Shown here one piece after another: positions 1 to 9,390 of a DNA stretch of 64,000 bases. The first letter of the stretch is position 1, and each line of letters starts with the position of its first letter. Position numbers and translations under genes: made by a program. The notes under the pieces were generated by a model, which saw only the letters and a list, made by a program, of their open reading frames with translations, had not been told where the DNA came from and did no database searches. The DNA is from Prochlorococcus sp. AG-363-J23 (GTDB taxonomy: Bacteria > Cyanobacteriota > Cyanobacteriia > PCC-6307 > Cyanobiaceae), in the NCBI GenBank assembly GCA_003280245.1, contig QCFN01000003.1, forward strand, positions 1 through 64,000, given 5' to 3'.

Positions 1-1
1 C

Positions 2-511
2 AGTAACCGATTAGATGAAGGAGCTACAGTTTTTGCATATCCAGTGAGTGATCCTCAGCGTTATGGAGTTGTTGAATTTACCCAAGATGGTCAGGTATTG
101 AGTATTGAAGAGAAACCTCAGTCGCCTAAAAGTCGCTATGCAGTAACAGGACTTTATTTTTACGATTCCACTGTTGTGGATCGCGCGAAAGCCGTTCGTC
201 CTTCATTACGTGGTGAATTAGAGATAACTGATTTGAATAAGCAATATTTGGCTATTAATTCTTTAAAAGTTGAATTGATGGGTAGGGGTATGGCATGGTT
301 AGATACTGGAACTTGTGATTCTTTGCATGAAGCATCTGCGTATATTCGTACTCTTGAGCATCGCCAAGGACTTAAAGTTGGATGTCCCGAAGAAGTTGCG
401 TGGCGGTTGGGATGGATTTCTGATGAGAATCTTGTTTCTTTAGCAACTCCACTGAAAAAGAGCGGCTACGGGGACTATCTTTTACAAGTTCTAGGTAATC
501 CACATTCTTGA
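2..511 (+). CDS. rfbA: Glucose-1-phosphate thymidylyltransferase, 3' part only
   Basis: This is the C-terminal part of the enzyme that joins glucose-1-phosphate and dTTP to make dTDP-glucose, the first step of dTDP-L-rhamnose synthesis in the cytoplasm. The frame is open from base 2 and contains family blocks such as DPQRYGVVEF, EEKP, GLYFYD, RGELEITDLN and WLDTGT followed by an RQGLK/CPEE tail. About 169 residues are visible; the family has about 290-300, so roughly the first 125 (with the nucleotide-binding loop) lie left of the window. An internal ATG at 44 is not a real start, because conserved sequence continues upstream of it. rfbC follows after 7 bases, so the genes are almost certainly co-transcribed. 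Confidence 0.95.
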   Translation, partial: SNRLDEGATVFAYPVSDPQRYGVVEFTQDGQVLSIEEKPQSPKSRYAVTGLYFYDSTVVDRAKAVRPSLRGELEITDLNKQYLAINSLKVELMGRGMAWLDTGTCDSLHEASAYIRTLEHRQGLKVGCPEEVAWRLGWISDENLVSLATPLKKSGYGDYLLQVLGNPHS

Positions 512-518
512 AAAAGTT

Positions 519-1124
519 ATGATTGATGAGGTTTTATTTACAGGTCAAGACAAACTGATTAAAGGACCTATCGTTATTTCTCCAAATATTTTTGAAGATT
601 CTCGCGGTGTATTTTTTGAGAGTTGGAATTTAGTTTCCTGGCAGAAAATTCTTGAAAAGCATGGTCAGGATTCATCTCCTTTTGTTCAAGATAATCATTC
701 TTCTTCGTCTTTAGGTGTTTTGCGAGGGCTCCATTATCAAATACAACCTAAGGCTCAAGGAAAACTGGTTCGATGTGTGGTTGGGGAGATTTTTGATATA
801 GCTGTTGACTTACGCATTGGTTCTCAGACTTTTGGACAATGGGGAGGAGAAATTCTTAGTGCAAAAAATAAAAAGCAATTATGGATCCCTATAGGATTCG
901 CTCATGGATTTCTGACTCTTTCTAAAACTGCAGATGTGCTTTATAAGACAACCGATTTTTGGCATAAAGATTCGGAAAGGTCAATTCATTGGAATGATCC
1001 TGACTTATCCATAGATTGGCCAGATATTAGTTCTATAAGTAAGACTATGGAACCTATTCTTTCTGAAAAAGATGGATCTGCACCTTTTTTAAAGAATCTT
1101 TCAGATCAGGAATTTTTCAGATGA
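519..1124 (+). CDS. rfbC: dTDP-4-dehydrorhamnose 3,5-epimerase
   Basis: A cytoplasmic cupin-fold enzyme that epimerises C3 and C5 of dTDP-4-keto-6-deoxyglucose on the way to dTDP-L-rhamnose. The 201 residues include the family blocks QDNHSSSS, LRGLHYQ with the catalytic His at residue 72, FDIAVDLR, and LYKTTDFW with the likely catalytic Tyr at residue 142. The protein is about 20 residues longer than the usual 180, mostly at the C-terminus. The ATG lies 7 bases after rfbA, and the stop overlaps the rfbD start in an ATGA, so translation is probably coupled. Confidence 0.96.
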   Translation: MIDEVLFTGQDKLIKGPIVISPNIFEDSRGVFFESWNLVSWQKILEKHGQDSSPFVQDNHSSSSLGVLRGLHYQIQPKAQGKLVRCVVGEIFDIAVDLRIGSQTFGQWGGEILSAKNKKQLWIPIGFAHGFLTLSKTADVLYKTTDFWHKDSERSIHWNDPDLSIDWPDISSISKTMEPILSEKDGSAPFLKNLSDQEFFR

Positions 1125-2038
1125 GGATTTTGCTAACCGGTTCTGCTGGTCAATTAGGTCAATCTATTTTAGCTTTAAAACCAAATAGTATAAATCATAC
1201 TCAAGTTGAATTATTTCCTTTAACCCGAGATGAGCTTGATCTCGCTGATGCTATAGCCTGTCAAAGGATTGTTGAGCAAATTCGGCCAGATTGGGTTATT
1301 AATGCTGGTGCATATACAACTGTTGATAAAGCTGAGACTGAGCAAGATATAACATATAAAGTTAATGCACTAGCACCAGAGGCTTTAGCAATTGGATTGA
1401 GAAATTATGGCGGCAGAATATTACAATTAAGCACTGACTTTGTTTTTGATGGTGAGAGTAATACACCTTATTTACCAGAAAACCCAGTAGCTCCTTTAGG
1501 AGTTTATGGGTCTACTAAGGCTGCTGGTGAGGACGCTGTTTTTAAGCAATTAAATGAACGAGCGCATGTATTAAGAACTAGTTGGGTATATGGACCAGCA
1601 GGTAAGAACTTTTTATTTACGATGTTAAAATTGCATTTACTAAAATCATCTTTACAAGAGCCTTTAAGAGTCGTTTCTGATCAGTTGGGCTGCCCAACAA
1701 ATACATTGGGATTAGCAAATGTGTGCTGGAAACTAATAGAAAGGAAAAGTAAAGGTTTTGAAATAGCGCAAATTCTTCATTGGAGTGACTCCGGTATTGC
1801 AAGTTGGTACGACTTTGCAGTTGCAATAGGTGAATTTGCCAAGGATTTAGGATTGATAAATAATTCTGCAAAAGTTTTACCAATTAAAACGGCTGATTAT
1901 CCAACTATGGCCAAAAGACCTAGATATTCATTATTAGATTCTTCCGCTACATGCTCTGCGCTCGGTATCGAGCCAGAGCATTGGCGGAAGGCTCTGTTTT
2001 CAGTGATGAGCGATTTGAAAACGTCTAATTTGGCTTGA
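1121..2038 (+). CDS. rfbD: dTDP-4-dehydrorhamnose reductase
   Basis: The NADPH-dependent short-chain dehydrogenase that makes dTDP-L-rhamnose from the RfbC product. In the 305 residues the N-terminal nucleotide-binding loop is GSAGQLG (residues 7-13), followed by NAGAYTTVDKAE, STDFVFDG and the catalytic YGSTK (Tyr129, Lys133). Length and motif order are normal for RmlD. The start overlaps the rfbC stop by 4 bases. A gap of 48 bases separates it from rfbB, the only real gap inside the rhamnose set. Confidence 0.96.
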   Translation: MRILLTGSAGQLGQSILALKPNSINHTQVELFPLTRDELDLADAIACQRIVEQIRPDWVINAGAYTTVDKAETEQDITYKVNALAPEALAIGLRNYGGRILQLSTDFVFDGESNTPYLPENPVAPLGVYGSTKAAGEDAVFKQLNERAHVLRTSWVYGPAGKNFLFTMLKLHLLKSSLQEPLRVVSDQLGCPTNTLGLANVCWKLIERKSKGFEIAQILHWSDSGIASWYDFAVAIGEFAKDLGLINNSAKVLPIKTADYPTMAKRPRYSLLDSSATCSALGIEPEHWRKALFSVMSDLKTSNLA

Positions 2039-2086
2039 GATTTACTTATGAACGTTTAGGGTTTGTCTTAGGGAATATGTTGATCT

Positions 2087-3163
2087 ATGGCTTTTTCTGT
2101 CCTTCCAGGAACCAGGGTACTCGTGACTGGTGGAGCAGGATTTATTGGGGGATGCCTAGTGCGATCTCTTCTTAAGCAGACAAATGCAGTTGTTTTTAAT
2201 CTTGATAAGCTGGGATACGCGAGTGATTGCACAAGCATTGATCGCTTGCAGATGCCTGATCGTTATCAGTTGTTGAAGGTCGATCTGATTGATTCAATTG
2301 CTACTGATGAAGCTGTCGCACAAGCAGATCCAGATCTTGTAATGCATCTTGCTGCAGAGAGTCATGTTGATAGATCAATAGATGGTCCAGAAGCCTTTAT
2401 AGAAAGTAACGTTAAAGGTACATTTAATTTGTTGCAGGCAGTTCGCAAACATTGGGAAGGTTTGGAAGATGAAAGACATAGGAAGTTTAGGTTTCATCAT
2501 ATAAGTACTGATGAGGTATTTGGTTCTTTAGGTGAGATAGGTAGTTTTTCAGAAGTAACTCCTTATGATCCTCGTTCTCCTTATTCAGCAAGTAAAGCTG
2601 CTAGTGATCATTTTGTGAGGGCTTGGCATAAAACATATGGTTTACCAGTAGTAATTACGAATTGCAGTAATAATTATGGCCCTTGGCAATTCCCTGAAAA
2701 ATTAATACCTGTTGTAATTATGAAAGCGTTAGCTGGCGAGAAAATACCCTTGTATGGAGATGGTCAAAATATTCGGGATTGGCTTTTTGTGGAAGATCAT
2801 GTAGAAGCTTTGTTGTTAGCTGCGACTGCAGGTCAACTTGGACAAACTTATTGTGTGGGAGGTTTTGGAGAAAGGACCAATAAGCAAGTTGTAGACTCTA
2901 TATGCAACATTTTAGATGATTTGAGGCCAAAAAGTCAGCCTTATTCGTGTTTAATCTCTAATGTGATTGATAGACCTGGTCATGATCGTCGCTATTCTAT
3001 TAATTCAGAAAAAATTAAAACTGAATTAGGTTGGAAACCTAAATATTCTTTTGAGAAAGGACTTAAGTATACAGTGGAATGGTATATTCATAATCTTGAC
3101 TGGTGTCAAGCAATTAGCAGGCGATCGGGTTACTTTGGAGAACGAATAGGAACAACAATCTGA
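2087..3163 (+). CDS. rfbB: dTDP-glucose 4,6-dehydratase
   Basis: An NAD+-dependent extended short-chain dehydrogenase that turns dTDP-glucose into dTDP-4-keto-6-deoxyglucose. The 358 residues begin with the GGAGFIGG nucleotide loop, then HLAAESHVDRSI, STDEVFGSLG, the active-site YSASK (Tyr166, Lys170) and NNYGPWQFPEKLIP, all typical of RmlB. The gene order is rfbA-C-D-B, so the dehydratase is made last although it acts second. Its TGA shares one base with the ATG of the next glycosyltransferase, so the rhamnose genes and their probable user enzymes form one operon. Confidence 0.96.
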   Translation: MAFSVLPGTRVLVTGGAGFIGGCLVRSLLKQTNAVVFNLDKLGYASDCTSIDRLQMPDRYQLLKVDLIDSIATDEAVAQADPDLVMHLAAESHVDRSIDGPEAFIESNVKGTFNLLQAVRKHWEGLEDERHRKFRFHHISTDEVFGSLGEIGSFSEVTPYDPRSPYSASKAASDHFVRAWHKTYGLPVVITNCSNNYGPWQFPEKLIPVVIMKALAGEKIPLYGDGQNIRDWLFVEDHVEALLLAATAGQLGQTYCVGGFGERTNKQVVDSICNILDDLRPKSQPYSCLISNVIDRPGHDRRYSINSEKIKTELGWKPKYSFEKGLKYTVEWYIHNLDWCQAISRRSGYFGERIGTTI

Positions 3164-3996
3164 TGGTAAATAATCATGCTAATCAGTCAATATATATAGA
3201 AAGTTCTTGTGCTGTTCCTAGGGAATTACTATTGATAATAGTGATATATCGCCCATCTTTTAAAGACATAGAAAAACTTTTAATGTCTGTAAGTGCTTTG
3301 ACTGATAAGATAGGTTATGCATTAGTTATTAATGATTATAAAACCACAGTAAATATTGAGGAGTTGAAAAAATCTGCAGATTTCTGCCTTTTAAATAGTA
3401 TCAATCTTGGTTATGGTGTAGCGATTAATAGACTAGTTGAAAAGATCTCATATTTACCTCAATTTATTGGCATTCTTAATCAGGATTTGTTCTGGGATAT
3501 TAATACATTTGAATTAACTTTGTCTTGGCTAAAAGCCAATGAGGATGTTTGTCTCGCAGTTCCCAGGATTGTAGACTCACAAAGAAGTATTCAAAGACTT
3601 TGCAAAAGAAATCCCACTTTTCTTGCATTATTTAGCAGGCGATTTTTACCTTATTGGATTAAGCCAATGTGGCTAAAAAATTACGATCAATGGTATACAA
3701 TGTCAGACCATGACTATAATCAAATTTTTGAGGTAGAGTATCTAAGTGGATGTTGTATGTTGGTTCGTTCTGAAACATATTGTCGAGTTGGAGGATTTGA
3801 TGAGAATTACTTTTTATACCTTGAGGATGCTGATCTTACAAGAAAGATGAAGAGCTTGGGTCGTTGTATTAATCTACCAATAGCTTCGGTTTGTCATGGC
3901 TGGGGAAGAGGGAATTATCAAAAAATTCGTTTGACTGTAGTTAACTTATTTAGTGCTTGGATATATTTCCGAAAGTGGGGAATTTCGTTTTGGTAA
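3163..3996 (+). CDS. Family-2 glycosyltransferase, probable rhamnosyltransferase type
   Basis: A 277-residue GT-A fold protein that probably transfers a sugar, plausibly rhamnose, to a growing surface glycan at the cytoplasmic face. The N-terminal half has the GT2 pattern NLGYGVAINR and GILNQDLFWD. The C-terminal half has SGCCMLVR, GGFDENYFLYLEDADLTRKMK and HGWGRG, which resemble O-antigen rhamnosyltransferases. The first conserved strand is preceded by about 20 residues with no match to the family. The 1-base overlaps with rfbB and with the next gene support a common transcript. The exact donor and acceptor cannot be read from sequence. Confidence 0.8.
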   Translation: MVNNHANQSIYIESSCAVPRELLLIIVIYRPSFKDIEKLLMSVSALTDKIGYALVINDYKTTVNIEELKKSADFCLLNSINLGYGVAINRLVEKISYLPQFIGILNQDLFWDINTFELTLSWLKANEDVCLAVPRIVDSQRSIQRLCKRNPTFLALFSRRFLPYWIKPMWLKNYDQWYTMSDHDYNQIFEVEYLSGCCMLVRSETYCRVGGFDENYFLYLEDADLTRKMKSLGRCINLPIASVCHGWGRGNYQKIRLTVVNLFSAWIYFRKWGISFW

Positions 3997-4940
3997 TGTC
4001 TCAAACTAATGATATTGAGGTTGTAATGGCTGTTTTTAATGGCCTAAACTTTTTAGAGGAACAGATACTAAGTATTTATAATCAATCTTTGAAACCAACT
4101 AGATTGATTATTAGAGATGATTGTTCTACGGATGGTAGTCAACAAGCTATTGAGAAATTATCGAAATCTTTTCCCGAATGGTTGCATTTGATTCCCTCAA
4201 AAACAAGGTTAGGATCTGCAGCAAACTTCGGGTTTCTTTTGCAAGAGGCTAGAGCTCCTTATGTTGCACTAGCTGATCAGGATGATATATGGCATCCTGA
4301 GAAGTTACAGATTTGTTTTGAGCAATGCCAAAACCTAGAGTCTAGAAATGGTAAAAATATACCCATACTTATTCATTCGGATTTGACAGTTGTTAGTAAA
4401 AATGGTTCATCTATCTCACCATCATTTTTATCGATCCAAAGATTGGAACCAGATCGAATCAGTATTGATCAATTACTTTTACAGAATGTAGTTACTGGGT
4501 GTACTATTTTTGTAAATAGATCTCTTCTAAATCACGCAAATCCTATTCCAAAAAATTTTGTTCTTCATGATCTATGGCTAGCATTAGTTGCTTCTAGATT
4601 TGGCATTATTACATTCATTCCTAAAGCTTTGGTATGCTATCGGCAACATGGATTCAATGAGATTGGAGTAAGTGGAACTGGATTTTCTTATTTTTTTGAT
4701 AGGATATTAGAGTTAAGCAGAAAACCTTCATGGACAAGACTTTCTAATTATTATTTGCATGCAAGATTATTTCATGATCGATTTGGTGGTGAATTGCCAA
4801 AAATAGTAGAATATCAAAATTCTGGCATTTTAGTTAGATTAAAAATGTTGATTTTCGGAGAAATTAGAAAATACGGATTCTTGAGACAACTTCTTTTTTT
4901 AACGATTATGATTTTTAAGTTACGAGTGGGCATCAAGTAA
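3996..4940 (+). CDS. Family-2 glycosyltransferase
   Basis: A 314-residue GT2 enzyme. The N-terminus EVVMAVFNGLNFLEEQ, the RDDCSTDGS loop and the ADQDDIWHPEKL block (the DQDD holds the metal/nucleotide-sugar aspartates) are typical. Downstream are VVTGCTIF and LHDLWLALVAS, followed by CYRQHG, as in many rhamnosyl- and N-acetylhexosaminyl-transferases of O-antigen loci. An in-frame TTG at 3957 would add 13 residues, but the ATG at 3996 overlaps the previous stop by one base, exactly like the junction before it, so I use 3996. Sugar specificity is unknown. Confidence 0.82.
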   Translation: MSQTNDIEVVMAVFNGLNFLEEQILSIYNQSLKPTRLIIRDDCSTDGSQQAIEKLSKSFPEWLHLIPSKTRLGSAANFGFLLQEARAPYVALADQDDIWHPEKLQICFEQCQNLESRNGKNIPILIHSDLTVVSKNGSSISPSFLSIQRLEPDRISIDQLLLQNVVTGCTIFVNRSLLNHANPIPKNFVLHDLWLALVASRFGIITFIPKALVCYRQHGFNEIGVSGTGFSYFFDRILELSRKPSWTRLSNYYLHARLFHDRFGGELPKIVEYQNSGILVRLKMLIFGEIRKYGFLRQLLFLTIMIFKLRVGIK

Positions 4941-5173
4941 ATAAGTTTTCCGCCTATATATTATTATAAATTTTTTAGTTAATTTTCTGCTACTTATTTC
5001 TTATAAGCTCAAATTAACCCGATAATAAATTTTTAGGCAATTAACTTTATTGGAAATCTTGAAGCTTTAAAATCTCTCTCTTTACAAGATTCGTAATTTG
5101 TTATGCAACGAAGCTTTTCTTTTGCTTGGAGCATGTCTTAGGATTAGTATGAGTTTTAGCAGGTTAGTCGTCG

Positions 5174-6022
5174 TTGACATTCTTTCGCCTACGGAATCAG
5201 AGCTTATTAAAATTTGCCTCTTATTTGAGTAGGCTTAAGAATTCCGATCGAACTTTGTCTAATGCAGTAGAGCATGACATTGCAATCGTTTTCTCTGATG
5301 TTTCTCTGCAAATTCCAGTTCAAAATTTAGCAAAACGTTCTTTAGCAAAAAGTTTTATCCGATCTGCTGCTGGAGGTTCTTTAAGATCTTCTCGAAACAA
5401 AACATATGTGAATGCTTTAATGGATATTAATATCTCCATTAGGTCAGGTGATCGCTTGGGTATTCTTGGTCACAATGGATCAGGAAAATCTACTTTTTTA
5501 AGATTGGCTGCGGACATATACAGACCTACTTCTGGGAAAATTCATCGCTTCGTGAATGTTCACCCAATGATTAACAAGAGTTTTCCTACAAGCCCAGACT
5601 TAAGTGGTTATGAAGCAGCTAAAGGAGCTTATCTACTAATGAAGTATAGCTTAGAAGGCTTTGAAGATTATATTCAGGATGTTGTTGACTTTTCTGGTGT
5701 TGGAGATTTCATTCATCTTCCAGTAAAAATATACAGTGAAGGAATGTGTTCTAGGCTTTTATTTTCAATACTTACCTCTATGACTCATGAATGCTTAGCT
5801 ATGGATGAGGGATTTGGAACTGGTGATCAAGATTTTTACACTAGAGCAAAAGAGCGTTTAGATACTTTTATAAATAATTCTGGTACACTTCTTTTGGCTA
5901 GTCATTCTGAGTCTTTACTTACACGCTTTTGTAAGCGTGGAATTGTTTTATCTAAAGGCAATATTGTTTTTGACGGTCTAATTAATGATGCCATTGATTT
6001 TTACCATGAAAGCAGTAATTAA
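5174..6022 (+). CDS. wzt: ABC transporter ATP-binding protein of the Wzt/KpsT type
   Basis: Probable ATPase of the exporter that moves a lipid-linked polysaccharide across the inner membrane. Walker A is GHNGSGKST (residues 99-107), the signature region is an unusual YSEGM followed by SRLLFS (from 187), Walker B ends in MDEGFGTGD (Asp211, Glu212) and the switch is ASHS. At 282 residues it lacks the C-terminal carbohydrate-binding domain of large Wzt proteins. A stop at 5165-5167 leaves TTG at 5174 as the earliest start, and the first in-frame ATG is deep in the ATPase core, so the N-terminus is uncertain. The permease gene follows with a short overlap. Confidence 0.82.
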   Translation: MTFFRLRNQSLLKFASYLSRLKNSDRTLSNAVEHDIAIVFSDVSLQIPVQNLAKRSLAKSFIRSAAGGSLRSSRNKTYVNALMDINISIRSGDRLGILGHNGSGKSTFLRLAADIYRPTSGKIHRFVNVHPMINKSFPTSPDLSGYEAAKGAYLLMKYSLEGFEDYIQDVVDFSGVGDFIHLPVKIYSEGMCSRLLFSILTSMTHECLAMDEGFGTGDQDFYTRAKERLDTFINNSGTLLLASHSESLLTRFCKRGIVLSKGNIVFDGLINDAIDFYHESSN

Positions 6023-6791
6023 TTCGATTTTTTATGCATATTCTACCCGCCGTGCTTGGTGGTTTACAGCTACTTCTCGAAGTAGGTCACGATTTGCTAG
6101 AACAACATTAGGAAGTTTTTGGTTAGGAATATCAAATTTATTATCAGTTGGAGTTTTATCTTTAGTTTATGGAACGGTATTTAAGGTAAGTGATTTCTCA
6201 GAGTATGTTGTATATTTGGGGACTGGATTGGTGATTTGGAATTCTTTGTCCTCTGCTATATGTGCGGCACCTACTTTACTAGACTATAACTCAAATAATT
6301 TAAAAAATGTTAATCTTCATCCCGTATTTTATAGTTTAGAGGAGTGGGCATTTCAACTGCAGACTTTTTGTCAATCTTTTCTACTTGTCCTAGCATTTCT
6401 TTCATTTATTGATCTTTCCCTTTTGCCAAATTTAATTTTTCCTGGGATATTACCATTAATTAATCTTCTTCTTTTTCTTTATTGGTTTCCTCTAATTGTT
6501 TGTTTATTAGGAGTTAGATTTCATGATATTTTGCAGCTGGTACCAATAGTAATGCAATTACTTTTTCTATTATCTCCTATCTTGTATGTCAAGGAAAACT
6601 TAGGCCATTTAGCATGGTTTGCTGATTATAATATATTCTATCAATATCTTAGTACTCTTAGATATTCTCTTATTAATGGTCAACTAGAATGGAACATCGT
6701 TTTATCGCTATTTTTTGTTAATTTAGTGGGTATTTGGCTTAGCCTTATTTATCTTTGTAAGTCTAGAAAAATGCTCCCATTTCTTGTATAA
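6006..6791 (+). CDS. wzm: ABC-2 type polysaccharide export permease, Wzm-like
   Basis: The membrane subunit partner of the preceding ATPase. The N-terminal cytoplasmic segment has the RRAWWFTATSRSRSRFARTT-type block, followed by LGSFWLGISNLL, typical of Wzm/KpsM, and the rest contains about six hydrophobic segments. The 261-residue length is normal. An in-frame ATG at 5985 would lengthen the overlap with the ATPase gene. I choose 6006 because the family usually begins a few residues before the first amphipathic helix. Inference: the pair exports the rhamnose-containing glycan made by the genes upstream. Confidence 0.82.
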   Translation: MKAVINSIFYAYSTRRAWWFTATSRSRSRFARTTLGSFWLGISNLLSVGVLSLVYGTVFKVSDFSEYVVYLGTGLVIWNSLSSAICAAPTLLDYNSNNLKNVNLHPVFYSLEEWAFQLQTFCQSFLLVLAFLSFIDLSLLPNLIFPGILPLINLLLFLYWFPLIVCLLGVRFHDILQLVPIVMQLLFLLSPILYVKENLGHLAWFADYNIFYQYLSTLRYSLINGQLEWNIVLSLFFVNLVGIWLSLIYLCKSRKMLPFLV

Positions 6792-6898
6792 GAGGATATC
6801 TTATTTTTTGTTTTTGAAAGGTGCTGAAATTATTGATTTGTTTACTTTACTCTGAATTGATCTATAATTTATATTAGCAGTTAGTACTGTTTTCTAAT

Positions 6899-9382
6899 TT
6901 GCTGAGTTGTCAGTTGCTACTTGTTTTAGGAATGCATAGAAGTGGAACTTCTCTGCTGGGTGGCTTATTGGAGAAATTAGGTGTGATTTTCCCTGGAGAA
7001 AAGTTTGGTCCCGATATCCATAATCCTGAAGGTTATTTTGAGTGGAAGGAGATTGTTGATCTTCAAGAAAGATTGTTGATTGATCTGGACAGATGGTGGC
7101 CCTCGTATAAAGGATGTTTGCCTTTACCTAAGGGTTGGTTGGAAAGAACAGCCACGAAAAAAGTGAGGCTAAGGATTATAGAGTTGCTTTCTGCAGAGTT
7201 GGCATCTAACAAAATTATTGCAATTAAAGACCCGAGATCTAGTCGCTTACTTCCTCTTTGGCTATTAATAGCTGATAAGCTAAAAATCCCTATAAAGATT
7301 ATTTTATCAGTTAGAGATCCATCCGAAGTTGCAATATCTCTTGTTAATAGAGATGCACATGTTACGGGCATGAATTATACTCGAGCCCAGCAACTTTGGT
7401 TTCGCCATAATTTTGAAGTAATTGATTATTGTTCATCATCTATACCACTTACAGTAGTTGATTATAGTAAGTGGTTTAGTGAACCAGAAAAACAATTAGA
7501 GCATATTATTCAATCTTATGACGAACTTAATCCAAGCAAATTTGAGATAAGACATGCTTTATCTTTTATTAAAAAGGATTTGCGTAGAAGTTATAACAAG
7601 AAGGTCAATTTACGTAGGAGCACAAAAACACTTTATGACTTATTAGTTTCTAGTGATTTTTCTAGAAAAAGGTTAGAATCTATTTCTTTAAGTCCTTATT
7701 TTTTTAGTATTAGTTCAAGTGATTCTCCTCCTAGGGAATTTTTGGAAAATTTTCCGGAGACATGGTCTTTATGGATAAAGAAATGGATTTATCATCCAGC
7801 CCCCACCTTTACGGATAACTTATCTGTAAATGATTGCATACATTTGCAAGTCTTTGGAGCATCTACTTTGGATTGGGAGTCTCATATATGGATTGATAAA
7901 CTTCCGATAAAAATTCAAAGTAATGTTGAAAATCCTATCAAATTTAGTTTTGGTAGGATTACTTTTGTAAAGCCAATGTACGAATCAAAGGCAAGTGAAA
8001 ATAAACTAAAGATAGCTTTAAATTTAACTTTACCTTCATTAGAAGAAAGTAATTTGTGGTTAAAAAATCTTCGTACTTATAATGTAATCTTTGATCCCAA
8101 TCCAAGTCATATTTATCTCTTAAGAGCTCTTGGCTGCAATGCTTTTTGGATTGATCCATCTAGTGCTTCTAATGGATGGTTACTTGATGGCGTTGCCGTA
8201 AATCCTTCGAAGTGGGCATCACTGCTTGGATTGCCTACGCCAGCAGATCGTCATTTGATAGTTTGCGGACATCTTGGTAGTGACTGGGATAGCTCTTTTG
8301 CACAAGAAGCAAATTACTGCAGTGATTCCTCTAAGCTGCCAATTTCTTATTTTCCAGGCTGGTTCGATCTTTCTCTTACAACAGCAGAGTCTTCATTGGC
8401 TTTGGCTGGTTGGATTTTATACGCCTCGACACATTGCACGAGATTTATTGTTTCCGATCAACAATGTAATCCATTATCACGACAAATTTTTAGTGATGTA
8501 TTACCTTACTCTATAAATTCTCTTTCTATTAATACTCCCTGTTCACCTGCAGAGTTACGTGCAGAAGTTTATGGTAAGCAATTTAGAGCTTTAGCAGAAG
8601 AACGACCATCTCCTAATACTCTGGATGTATTTAGGTGGACTAATAATCAAAAGCCCTTGGCATCTATATTAGTTAGTTTATATAATTATGAAGAATATAT
8701 ATTAGATGCCCTTCAAGGAGCAGCTGAACAAACTCAAAATCAGATTGAGTTAATTGTTGTTGACGATTGTTCTAAAGATAAAGGCCTATTTTTGGTTAGA
8801 GATTGGATGTCAGATCTAATCAAAGCTGAATCTCATCCTTTTGTTTCAGTACGTTTAGTTAAGCACTTAACAAATTCTGGATTATCAGTTTCACGTAATA
8901 CAGCCTTTGGTTTGGCTGGTTCTGATTGGTGTTTTGTCCTTGATGCTGATAACTTACTTCTTAAGGATGCTCTTAGCTTTTGCTTGTCTTGTACATCTGA
9001 GGCAACAGAAAAACTTGCAGTTGTACATCCTTTAATAAAAGTCTCTGCTGATAATTCTCGCTTAGATGATGTCAGAAGTTTAGTTGGTGGTGCAAGTTGG
9101 CAGAGGGAAGGTTTTTTATCTCATAACTTTATAGATGCAATGGCTTTAGTGAGAAAATCGGCTTGGAAGCATGTTGGGGGATATACACATATAGAAGGCG
9201 GATGGGAAGATTATGATTTTTGGTGTAAATTAATAGAAGCTGGTTTTTTTGGCATTCAATGTCCATCCATCCAAGCTATTTATCGTAGTCATTCAACATC
9301 TATGAGTCACATCGCTACTAATAGAAGTTGGAAGGCTCTTGAAAAAACTCTGGCTGAAAGACATCATTGGTTAGATTTGTAG
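6899..9382 (+). CDS. Sulfotransferase-like / family-2 glycosyltransferase fusion
   Basis: An 827-residue multidomain protein. The first 230 residues resemble PAPS-type sulfotransferases: GMHRSGTSLL (residues 11-20) is the 5'-phosphosulfate loop, and KDPRSSRLLPLW and VRDP follow. Residues of about 280-560 form a middle region I cannot assign. Residues of about 585-800 are a GT2 domain with SILVSLYNYEEYI, VVDDCS (about 618), the DADN metal motif (about 682) and a late GGWEDYDFW. It could both sulfate and extend a glycan, but activity of either half is unproven. The start is a TTG. The gene is 107 bases after the exporter permease, on the same strand. Confidence 0.75.
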   Translation: MLSCQLLLVLGMHRSGTSLLGGLLEKLGVIFPGEKFGPDIHNPEGYFEWKEIVDLQERLLIDLDRWWPSYKGCLPLPKGWLERTATKKVRLRIIELLSAELASNKIIAIKDPRSSRLLPLWLLIADKLKIPIKIILSVRDPSEVAISLVNRDAHVTGMNYTRAQQLWFRHNFEVIDYCSSSIPLTVVDYSKWFSEPEKQLEHIIQSYDELNPSKFEIRHALSFIKKDLRRSYNKKVNLRRSTKTLYDLLVSSDFSRKRLESISLSPYFFSISSSDSPPREFLENFPETWSLWIKKWIYHPAPTFTDNLSVNDCIHLQVFGASTLDWESHIWIDKLPIKIQSNVENPIKFSFGRITFVKPMYESKASENKLKIALNLTLPSLEESNLWLKNLRTYNVIFDPNPSHIYLLRALGCNAFWIDPSSASNGWLLDGVAVNPSKWASLLGLPTPADRHLIVCGHLGSDWDSSFAQEANYCSDSSKLPISYFPGWFDLSLTTAESSLALAGWILYASTHCTRFIVSDQQCNPLSRQIFSDVLPYSINSLSINTPCSPAELRAEVYGKQFRALAEERPSPNTLDVFRWTNNQKPLASILVSLYNYEEYILDALQGAAEQTQNQIELIVVDDCSKDKGLFLVRDWMSDLIKAESHPFVSVRLVKHLTNSGLSVSRNTAFGLAGSDWCFVLDADNLLLKDALSFCLSCTSEATEKLAVVHPLIKVSADNSRLDDVRSLVGGASWQREGFLSHNFIDAMALVRKSAWKHVGGYTHIEGGWEDYDFWCKLIEAGFFGIQCPSIQAIYRSHSTSMSHIATNRSWKALEKTLAERHHWLDL

Positions 9383-9390
9383 TGAATATC

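Noticed and set aside
5149..5232. A 27-codon ORF with ATG and a stop ahead of and overlapping the wzt start, possibly a frameshifted start of that gene
   Set aside because: Its sequence does not resemble the Wzt N-terminus, and there is no way to prove a sequencing slip from this window.
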